From positions 1 to 5,103 of the forward strand of contig CALMAD010000345.1 of assembly GCA_937859105.1 (NCBI GenBank): DNA of 5,103 nt. The letters run 5' to 3'. The first letter of the stretch is position 1; each line of letters begins with the position of its first letter. The stretch is from an uncultured Propionibacteriaceae bacterium. Its GTDB lineage: Bacteria > Actinomycetota > Actinomycetes > Propionibacteriales > Propionibacteriaceae. The notes below the pieces were generated by a model, which was not told the origin of the DNA, ran no database searches, and saw only the letters and a program-made list of their open reading frames with translations. Made by a program: the position numbers and the translations under genes. Shown here one piece after another: positions 1 through 5,103 of this stretch.

Positions 1-346
1 CACTCGTGCCCTGCAGGACGCGCTGCCGAGCTCGACCGCCGAGCTCGCGATGGTGAGCCTGGTGGTGGCGATGCTGACGGCCGTCGTCGTGTGGCTGATC
101 GGGGCGCTGGCCCTGCTGAATCTCTGCCAGGTGAGCGCGAACGAGGTGGCGCGCCAAGAGGCGCGGGGGGATCGGGCCGCGGTGGCGCGGGCCGAGCGTG
201 ACGCCCCGGCGGGCGCCACCGTGACCCGGCGTCACGAGGGGGGCGCGACGGTCGTCGAGGTCGGCGCGCAGGCCCGGTTCGGCGGCCCGTTCACGTGGCC
301 GGTCCGGGCGCGGGCCGCGGTGCTCGACGAGGGCGGTCGGCGATGA
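1..346 (+). CDS. TadE family type IV pilus minor pilin, 5'-partial
   Basis: This is the C-terminal 114 residues of a TadE-like pseudopilin (Rv3655c type), a membrane-anchored minor component of the Tad/Flp pilus. The frame is open to the left edge from base 2 and holds no ATG, GTG or TTG before the ATG at 50. That ATG falls inside the typical TadE N-terminal motif, read here as S-T-A-E-L-A-M-V, so the true start is almost certainly upstream of the window. A hydrophobic stretch of about 22 residues follows (roughly bases 50-120), then a polar helix rich in Ala, Arg and Glu (NEVARQEARGD), which is usual after the membrane segment. The last 50 residues form a small predicted beta domain ending in GGRR. 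It overlaps the next gene by 4 bases (ATGA), indicating one operon and translational coupling. Family assignment rests on motif and neighbours; the overall fold is inferred. Confidence 0.85.
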   Translation, partial: TRALQDALPSSTAELAMVSLVVAMLTAVVVWLIGALALLNLCQVSANEVARQEARGDRAAVARAERDAPAGATVTRRHEGGATVVEVGAQARFGGPFTWPVRARAAVLDEGGRR

Positions 347-732
347 CGAGACGGGCGGCGGAGGGCGACCGCGGCGAACGGGGCAACGCGACCGGCCTCG
401 TCGCCGTCGGGGTGCTGCTCGTCGGGGTGCTGGTGGCCGTGTTCGTGATCGCCTCGGCGTACCGGGCCACGGCGCACCGGGTGCAGGGGGCGGCCGATCT
501 TGCCGCCGTGGCGGGCGGGCAGGCGGTGCTGGCGGGCGGCGACGGCTGTGCCGCGGCGTCGGGCTCGGCGTCCGTCAACCACGTGAGCGTGACGTCGTGC
601 CGGGTGTCCGGCGACGAAATCGACTTCGTGGTGACGGTCGCCGTCCGGGGCGACCCGGGGTGGCGTCCGTTCGGCCTGTCGCTGGCGGTGGACGCCCACG
701 CGAACGCCGGCGTCCTGCAGGAGGAGTCGTGA
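343..732 (+). CDS. Rv3654c family TadE-like protein (helicase/secretion-neighbourhood type)
   Basis: This 129-residue protein is the last gene of the tad operon. The ATG overlaps the preceding stop as ATGA, and a GAGGG ribosome binding site lies 9 bases upstream (329-333), which decides this start over an in-frame one at 295. Residues 1-16 are charged and cytoplasmic (MTRRAAEGDRGERGN). Residues 18-38 form a single hydrophobic segment, and then comes HRVQGAADLAAVAGG at 45-59, the Ala-rich AADLAA motif typical of this family. The rest is an extracytoplasmic domain with two cysteines (C69, C86) that could form a disulfide. The family is known mainly from its conserved place between tad genes and an SF2 helicase; its exact role in pilus assembly is not established. 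Its length is normal for the family. It ends 5 bp from the convergent helicase stop. Confidence 0.88.
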   Translation: MTRRAAEGDRGERGNATGLVAVGVLLVGVLVAVFVIASAYRATAHRVQGAADLAAVAGGQAVLAGGDGCAAASGSASVNHVSVTSCRVSGDEIDFVVTVAVRGDPGWRPFGLSLAVDAHANAGVLQEES

Positions 733-740
733 CCGGGTCA
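730..740. repeat. 11-bp interrupted palindrome joining two convergent stop codons
   Basis: TGACC-G-GGTCA is symmetric around base 735. Its outer triplets are the stop codon of the TadE-like gene (TGA, 730-732) and, on the other strand, that of the helicase gene (738-740). The stem is only 5 bp with a 1-base centre and no U-tract follows on either side, so it is too weak to be called an intrinsic terminator. Termination of both transcripts therefore probably occurs inside the opposite coding region or by Rho. Confidence 0.5.
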
Positions 741-3011
741 GCCGGGCAGCAGCGCCGCGACGAGCACGGCCGCCCCCCGCTTGTCGAGCGGGTCGTTGCC
801 GCTCCCGCATTTGGGGGACACCACGCAGGCGGGGCAGCCGTCGGCGCAGGGGCAGTCGCGCAGACGTTCGAGGGTGGCCCGCCACCACTGGTCGGCCTTC
901 TCGTAGCCGAGTTCGGCGAAGCCGGCTCCACCGGGATTGCCGTCGTGGACGAAGACGGTGAGGCGGCCGGTGTCGGGGTGATGCACGGTGGAGAGCCCGC
1001 CGATGTCCCAGCGGTCGCAGGGCACGAGGGCGGGCAGCAGGCCGATCGCGGTGTGCTCGGCCCCGTGCACCGCGCCGGGCAACTCGGCCGGCTCGATGTC
1101 GAGCACGCTGAGCACGTCGTCGGGCAGCGTCCACCAGGTGGCCTTGGTGGTCATGTGGCGTTCGGGCAGGGCGAGCGGGGTGGAATCCCACACGTCGCCG
1201 GTCCGGGAGTCGCGCCGCAGGTAGCCGGTGACCTGGCTCGCCAGCTCGACGGTGCCGTACGACAGGGTGCCGAGGCCGAGAGGCCGCGTCCGGTCGACCC
1301 CGAGCACGCGCACGCCGGCGACGGCCTGCGGCTGGGTGAAGTAGGTGCCGTCCGCGGGCACGACGAGGGCGACACGGTCGTGCTCGTCGGCGTCGACCAC
1401 GAGCCACTGATCGCCCTGGTGCACGTAGACCGCCTCGGGGTGCAGCGTGCGGTCGGCGGCCGACGGGTCGACCTGGCCGATGAGGCGTCCGGTGGCCTCG
1501 TCGACAACCTCGAAGGCACGCCCGTGCATGGAGCGCAGATCGATCGAGTCGACGGCACGCTGCGGGTGCGTCCAGAACCAGGCGGAGGCGCGGCGTCGCA
1601 GCATGCCCTGGTGGGCGAGCTGCTCGGCGAGGGGCATGGTCCGGGGGCCGAAGTAGTCGGTGTCCGCTTCGGTAAGGGGCGCTTCCTGGGCGGCGGCGGC
1701 CAGGTGCGGGCCCAGCACGTAAGGGTTGTCGGGGTAGACCACCGTGCGTTCGACCGGCCGGTCGAAGATGAGCTCGGGGTGCTCGACCAGATAGGCGTCC
1801 AGAGGGTCTTCGCGCGCGACGAGCACGGCGAGGGCGTCCTGCCCCGAGCGTCCGGCGCGGCCGACCTGCTGCCAGAGGGCGGCCAGGGTGCCGGGGAAGC
1901 CGGCGGTGACGACGGCGTCCATGCCGGCGATGTCGACGCCGAGTTCGAGCGCGTTCGTCGCGGCGACGCCGCGCAGCGCTCCGGTGGTCAGGGCGCGCTC
2001 GATGGAGCGGCGGTCGGCCGCCAGGTAGCCGCCCCGGTAGGAGGCGATCGTCTCGGGGCGGCCCGAGAGCTCGCGGGCGCGGATGGCGACGAGTTCGGCC
2101 TGAATCCGGGAGGTGGTGAACACGAGGGCCTGGCCCCTTTCGGTGAGTCCGGCCAGGAGGCGGGCGGCGTCCTCGGTGAGGCTGGGCGTGGGCCGACGGA
2201 GCACGAAGTCGAGACCGGGGGCCGGCGAGGCGTCGGTGTCGACGAGGGCGACGTCGCTCAGGCCGGCGAGCGACCGGCCCACGTCGTCGGCGTCCGCGAT
2301 GGTCGCGGAGGCGAAGACGAAGGTCGGGCTCGAGCCGTAGAGCGCGCACACGCGCCGGAGGCGTCGCAGCACCGCCGAGACGTGGGCGCCGAAGACGCCC
2401 TTGTAGCGGTGGGCCTCGTCGATGACCACGTACCGCAGATCGGCGAGGAACCGAGACCACTGCCGATGGGCGGGCAGCACGGAGCGGTGCAGCATGTCGG
2501 GGTTGCTGAGCACGTAGTGGGCGAACTCGCGGGCGAAGCGGCGTTCGTCGCGGTCGGAGTCGCCGTCGAGCGCAGAGACCCGCCACTCGTCGTGATCGAA
2601 CCCGAGCTCGGTGCACACGCGCACCTGGTCGTGGGCGAGGGCCTTCGTCGGGGCCAGGTAGAGCGCCGTGTGCCGCGGCGGCAGGTCGAGGCGCAGGGCG
2701 CTGCGCGCGCGTCCGGTGTCGGGCGCGGGGGCGCCGAGGCGTCCGTCGAGGCCTGCGGCGAGCACGGGCAGCAGGTAGGCGAGGGACTTGCCGGACGCGG
2801 TGCCCGTCGCGATCGCGACGTGCCGGCCGCGGAAGGCCGCGTCGGCCGCGATCGCCTGATGGGCCCAGGGGCGCTCGATGCCGCGACGGTGAAGGGCTGC
2901 CCGGACGCGGTCGGAGACCCAGTCGGGCCACTCGGCCGGGCTGCCGGCCCGGGCAGGGCGATGGTGGAGATGCGCGGTGTTCTCGTCGAGCAGCCACTCG
3001 GGCGGCGTCAC
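738..3011 (-). CDS. SF2 DEAD/DEAH-box helicase with C-terminal tetracysteine (DUF1998-like) module, SftH/MrfA-like
   Basis: The product is a 757-residue ATP-dependent nucleic-acid translocase. From the GTG start the motifs appear in order: RPWAHQ (47-52), Walker A ATGTASGKS (68-76), Ia APTKAL (120-125), II DEAH (198-201), III SAT (235-237), IV VFTTSR (297-302), V ATNALELGVDI (351-361) and VI QQVGRAGRSG (381-390). All catalytic residues are intact. The C-terminus has a cysteine cluster (C720, C722, C726, C729, C735, ending SPKCG), a probable zinc site. This layout matches the actinobacterial group containing M. tuberculosis Rv3649; from memory, M. smegmatis SftH (a 3'-5' DNA helicase) and B. 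subtilis MrfA (mitomycin repair) are relatives. A DNA-repair or recombination role is inferred. The GTG at 3011 overlaps the amidohydrolase stop as GTGA, so translational coupling is likely. An in-frame GTG at 3044 lacks a ribosome binding site and is less likely. Confidence 0.92.
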   Translation of the reverse strand: MTPPEWLLDENTAHLHHRPARAGSPAEWPDWVSDRVRAALHRRGIERPWAHQAIAADAAFRGRHVAIATGTASGKSLAYLLPVLAAGLDGRLGAPAPDTGRARSALRLDLPPRHTALYLAPTKALAHDQVRVCTELGFDHDEWRVSALDGDSDRDERRFAREFAHYVLSNPDMLHRSVLPAHRQWSRFLADLRYVVIDEAHRYKGVFGAHVSAVLRRLRRVCALYGSSPTFVFASATIADADDVGRSLAGLSDVALVDTDASPAPGLDFVLRRPTPSLTEDAARLLAGLTERGQALVFTTSRIQAELVAIRARELSGRPETIASYRGGYLAADRRSIERALTTGALRGVAATNALELGVDIAGMDAVVTAGFPGTLAALWQQVGRAGRSGQDALAVLVAREDPLDAYLVEHPELIFDRPVERTVVYPDNPYVLGPHLAAAAQEAPLTEADTDYFGPRTMPLAEQLAHQGMLRRRASAWFWTHPQRAVDSIDLRSMHGRAFEVVDEATGRLIGQVDPSAADRTLHPEAVYVHQGDQWLVVDADEHDRVALVVPADGTYFTQPQAVAGVRVLGVDRTRPLGLGTLSYGTVELASQVTGYLRRDSRTGDVWDSTPLALPERHMTTKATWWTLPDDVLSVLDIEPAELPGAVHGAEHTAIGLLPALVPCDRWDIGGLSTVHHPDTGRLTVFVHDGNPGGAGFAELGYEKADQWWRATLERLRDCPCADGCPACVVSPKCGSGNDPLDKRGAAVLVAALLPG

Positions 3012-4633
3012 GGGTCCGCCCGGTGGGTCACGCGGCCGGCGCACACGGTGGCGAGCACCGGCATGCCTCGCAGCAGCGCGCGGGCGTCCTCAGGGCGCTC
3101 GCAGGGGCGTAACGGGTCGTCACCGAGCACGACGAGGTCGCCTCGCCCGCCCGGCGCCAGCCGCTGGCCGTCGACCGAGCAGGCAAGCGTCTCGGCGACC
3201 GTCAGCGACTGCTCGGGGTGCCAGGCGTCGCGCTCGTCGCCGGAGCGGTGGACCGCGGCGGCCATCGCCAGCCACGGGTCGAGCGGCGCGACGGGGGCGT
3301 CCGAGCCGAACAGCAGCCGCACGCCGGCGTCCTGGAGGGAGCGCATCATGAACGCACGCTCGGTGCGGTCGGCCCAGCAGTCGTCCGCGATGTCGCGATC
3401 GTCGAGCACGTGGGCGGGCTGGATGCTGGCGGCGATGCCCAGGTCGGCGAGGCGTCCGATGTCGTCGAGGCGGAGAAGTTGCGCGTGCTCGACGCGTCCG
3501 TGGACGCCGGTGGCGGCGAAGGCGTCCAGCACGGCCTGGTTCGCGCGGTCCCCGATGGCGTGGGTCGCGACGCCGAGCCCGTGGGAGTCGGCGCGCTCGA
3601 TGAGCGCACGCAGCTCCTCGCCGGTGAGGTTCGGGGCGCCGCAGTCGGCGTCGCCCGGAGCGGAGAGGTACGGCTGGCAACACCACGCGGTGCGGGTGCC
3701 CAGGGAACCGTCCGTGATGATCTTCAGCGGCCCCATCGTGACGAGCCCCTCGCCGCCGGGCAGGGCGCCGCCGGTGGACAGGCCGAGCCCGATCGCCTCG
3801 TCGAGCTGGTGCGGGTAGACGCTCGCCACGACGCGGATGAGGTCGAGGCCGTCGGCGACCAGGCGTGGCCACTGCCGGAAGGAGTCGGAGAACTCGAAGT
3901 CCACGATGCCGGTGATGCCGCGCGCGGCCATGCCCGCGACGACGCTGCGGATGAGCTGCGGGCTCGGATCGAACCCCGGCAACTCGGAGAGCCGGTCGAT
4001 CACGCTGAACCAGTCGTTCTCGGCGTGGGCCGTGTCGCGGTGGGGGAGACCCAGCGCGGCCTGGGCGCGGGAGTTCAGCCAGCCGTTGTGGGCGTCCCCG
4101 GCGATGGCGATCACGAGCCGGTCCCCGCTGATCGCGTCGAGGTCGGCGACGGACGCCGGGGAGGGCCAGGTGACGCTGCGATAGCCGAAGCCGGTCACGA
4201 CCTGGTGCGGGTCGGCACCCGAGGCGTCCAATCGGGCGATGTGGGCGGCGAGCCGGTCGAGCGCCTCGCGCGCCGACGCGGTGCCGGCCAGGTCGACCCA
4301 GGTGGTCGACCGGATCCACTGCCCGGCGTGCACGTGGTGGTCCCACAGCCCCGGGATGGTCCAGTGGCCACCGGCGTCCAACTCGTCCTCGCCGGGCACG
4401 CGCTCCAGGCGAGGCGCGACCTCGACGATCATGCCGTCGGCGATCCGAAGGTCCACGGGGGCGACGTCGGGCCGCGAGTCGACTCCGTCCAGGGGCACAG
4501 GGCGCGCGTTCCGGACCAGGAGCCTGCCGCGACCCGGCGTGGCTCCCGGCGGCGACGGATGCGTGGACGTCGCGGACCCCTCGGGCGCCGACGCGCCCCA
4601 TCCGGGCGGGCGTTGGCTCGGAACGGTCGTCAC
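3008..4633 (-). CDS. Amidohydrolase family 3 (YtcJ-like) metal-dependent hydrolase
   Basis: This is a 541-residue, probably cytoplasmic TIM-barrel hydrolase of the amidohydrolase superfamily. Metal-site residues visible are the HxH pair H100/H102 in WDHHVH after strand 1, the likely carboxylated lysine K304 in GPLKIITDGSLGTRTA (301-316), H358 in THAIGDRAN, H383 in RVEHAQLL, and D445 in FGSDAPV. A C-terminal beta-sandwich segment carries GGRGDLVVLGDDP (495-507). The full set suggests a working enzyme, and the length fits the family. Relatives act on N-formyl, N-acyl or cyclic amide substrates; the substrate here cannot be told from sequence. Residues 1-35 are Pro/Ser/Gly-rich and likely disordered, with the domain starting near RLLVRN (37-42). 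The GTG start is backed by AAAGGA six bases upstream. It is the first gene of a two-gene operon with the helicase, joined by a GTGA overlap. No functional link to the helicase is evident. Confidence 0.92.
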   Translation of the reverse strand: MTTVPSQRPPGWGASAPEGSATSTHPSPPGATPGRGRLLVRNARPVPLDGVDSRPDVAPVDLRIADGMIVEVAPRLERVPGEDELDAGGHWTIPGLWDHHVHAGQWIRSTTWVDLAGTASAREALDRLAAHIARLDASGADPHQVVTGFGYRSVTWPSPASVADLDAISGDRLVIAIAGDAHNGWLNSRAQAALGLPHRDTAHAENDWFSVIDRLSELPGFDPSPQLIRSVVAGMAARGITGIVDFEFSDSFRQWPRLVADGLDLIRVVASVYPHQLDEAIGLGLSTGGALPGGEGLVTMGPLKIITDGSLGTRTAWCCQPYLSAPGDADCGAPNLTGEELRALIERADSHGLGVATHAIGDRANQAVLDAFAATGVHGRVEHAQLLRLDDIGRLADLGIAASIQPAHVLDDRDIADDCWADRTERAFMMRSLQDAGVRLLFGSDAPVAPLDPWLAMAAAVHRSGDERDAWHPEQSLTVAETLACSVDGQRLAPGGRGDLVVLGDDPLRPCERPEDARALLRGMPVLATVCAGRVTHRADP

Positions 4634-4639
4634 GGTCGA

Positions 4640-4645
4640 TCCTTT
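4640..4645 (-). promoter_or_regulatory. Ribosome binding site of the amidohydrolase gene
   Basis: On the minus strand the sequence reads AAAGGA, then 6 bases (TCGACC), then GTG at 4633. This is the clearest purine-rich Shine-Dalgarno sequence in the gap and fixes the GTG as the start, although the first 35 residues look disordered and lie outside the enzyme fold. Confidence 0.7.
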
Positions 4646-4683
4646 CGGTCGCTCAGGGTTCGGGCCGCAGCGGGCGGGCGTGC

Positions 4684-4695
4684 CAGGCTTGGGTC
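4684..4695 (+). promoter_or_regulatory. Possible -10 element of a leaderless transcript for the methyltransferase gene
   Basis: CAGGCT at 4684-4689 keeps the A at position 2 and T at position 6 of the actinobacterial -10 consensus TANNNT. It lies exactly 6 bases before the ATG at 4696, the spacing expected when transcription begins at the start codon itself. No good Shine-Dalgarno sequence precedes that ATG, which fits. The first base of the hexamer is a mismatch and no clear -35 is visible, so this is only a candidate. Confidence 0.35.
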
Positions 4696-5103
4696 ATGTT
4701 GTCAGACTCCTACCTCAGCACGCTTGCCGACCGTCTTCGGGACGCCGACTACACGTTCGACCCCGTCATGCGGCGGCTGGGGGACGCCGGCGCGGCCGGG
4801 CTCGCGCGGAACACGACGCTGGCGGCGGAGGATGCCCTCGGCGACGACCGCGACGCGCAGGCGACCCTGATGCGGCTGTGGCTGGTGCAGCACACCGTAC
4901 CGCGCCCCGAGGTCGAGCGGGTCCTGGGTCCGGTGGGCCCGCTGGTGGAGGCGGGCATCCTCGCGGTGGAGGCCGATCGGGTTCGGGGGCTCGCCGAGAT
5001 CCGGCCGTACGCGGCGGAGGCGACGGCGTCCACCCCGGCGCTCGACGGCTGGGTGTGCCACGACCCGCCCAACCACCTCGACGAGCGGCCCAAAGAGACG
5101 CGT
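4696..5103 (+). CDS. Class I SAM-dependent methyltransferase, N-terminal DUF7059-type domain (3'-partial)
   Basis: An open frame of 136 codons runs from ATG 4696 to the right edge without a stop, and third codon positions are strongly G/C as in a real actinobacterial gene. The protein starts MLSDSYLSTLADRLRDADYT and is predicted largely helical. It has a TLMRLWLVQHTVPRPEVERV segment (about 56-75), then GILAVEADRVRGLAEIRPY (87-105) and a DGWVCHD stretch near 117. This pattern (RLFLLG-type helix, winged-helix-like turn, RPY, then W-V-x-x-D) resembles the N-terminal domain that precedes the Rossmann methyltransferase fold in an actinobacterial family often near topA/cspA and related genes. The SAM-binding loop and the NPPY-type catalytic motif would lie past the window, so enzyme activity is inferred. 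The substrate is unknown, possibly rRNA or a protein glutamine. No strong ribosome binding site precedes the ATG. Confidence 0.72.
   Translation, partial: MLSDSYLSTLADRLRDADYTFDPVMRRLGDAGAAGLARNTTLAAEDALGDDRDAQATLMRLWLVQHTVPRPEVERVLGPVGPLVEAGILAVEADRVRGLAEIRPYAAEATASTPALDGWVCHDPPNHLDERPKETR

Larger units (their letters stand above)
4634..4695. other. 62-bp divergent intergenic region
   Basis: This gap must hold the 5' ends of both the leftward amidohydrolase-helicase operon and the rightward methyltransferase gene. Apart from the AAAGGA ribosome binding site and the weak CAGGCT -10 candidate I see no operator, riboswitch or terminator. With so little space the two promoters would overlap, so co-regulation or mutual interference is possible, or the leftward promoter may reach into the methyltransferase coding region. 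Confidence 0.6.

Noticed and set aside
10..721. Two copies of the palindrome CCTGCAGG (10-17 and 714-721)
   Set aside because: Both encode Leu-Gln in their genes and are a common restriction-type palindrome in GC-rich DNA; no longer repeat surrounds them.
232..2997. A 921-codon minus-strand frame overlapping the helicase in another frame
   Set aside because: The translation is almost entirely Arg, Pro, Ala and Gly, the usual result of reading GC-rich codons out of frame, and it also runs across the convergent tad genes.
3012..3044. Helicase start at the in-frame GTG 3044
   Set aside because: No ribosome binding site is visible upstream, the extra 11 residues are Arg/Pro/Gly-rich, and the GTG at 3011 forms the classic 4-base coupled overlap.
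597..3818. A 1073-codon open frame on the + strand opposite the helicase and amidohydrolase genes
   Set aside because: It is a shadow frame. Both genes on the minus strand have complete, ordered family motifs, and in GC-rich DNA the opposite strand stays open because stop codons are rare. Its translation is Gly/Arg/Val-rich with no recognisable domain.
4700..4705. CTGACA on the minus strand as a -35 box for the amidohydrolase operon
   Set aside because: At 16-19 bp downstream there is no TANNNT-like -10 hexamer, so the match is probably chance.
3218..4870. A 550-codon + strand frame opposite the amidohydrolase and running into the methyltransferase start
   Set aside because: It is in a different frame from the methyltransferase, shows no motif, and becomes Arg/Thr/Ser-rich over 4696-4870 where the real frame has normal composition.

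Overview
The window is very GC-rich and its genes use G or C at nearly every third codon position, which together with the gene content points to a high-GC actinobacterium. The sequence alone does not give a genus. The layout resembles the conserved actinobacterial neighbourhood around Mycobacterium tuberculosis Rv3649-Rv3660c, where a Tad (Flp-type IV pilus) secretion operon runs convergently into an SF2 helicase gene.

Left part (1-732, + strand): the tail of a tad operon. It holds a 5'-truncated TadE-family minor pilin, followed with an ATGA overlap by a small Rv3654c-family TadE-like membrane protein. Both have one N-terminal hydrophobic segment and a short extracytoplasmic domain. The upstream tad genes (CpaE/Ssd-like, TadA ATPase, TadB, TadC, Flp pilin) would be expected left of the window.

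Middle (738-4633, - strand): a two-gene operon transcribed right to left. The first gene is a family-3 (YtcJ-like) metal-dependent amidohydrolase. The second, joined by a GTGA stop/start overlap, is a DEAH-motif SF2 helicase with a C-terminal tetracysteine module (SftH/MrfA-like group). Only 5 bp separate its stop codon from that of the convergent tad operon.

Right part (4634-5103): a 62-bp divergent intergenic gap, then the first 136 codons of a + strand gene. This looks like the N-terminal domain (DUF7059 type) of a class I SAM-dependent methyltransferase, whose catalytic domain would lie beyond the window. Its start may be leaderless.

I see no tRNA, rRNA, CRISPR array, insertion sequence or phage feature. 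The window looks like ordinary, conserved chromosomal sequence. The points worth a second look are the helicase-tad association, the coupling of an amidohydrolase to the helicase, and the compact gene junctions. I found no convincing new system.
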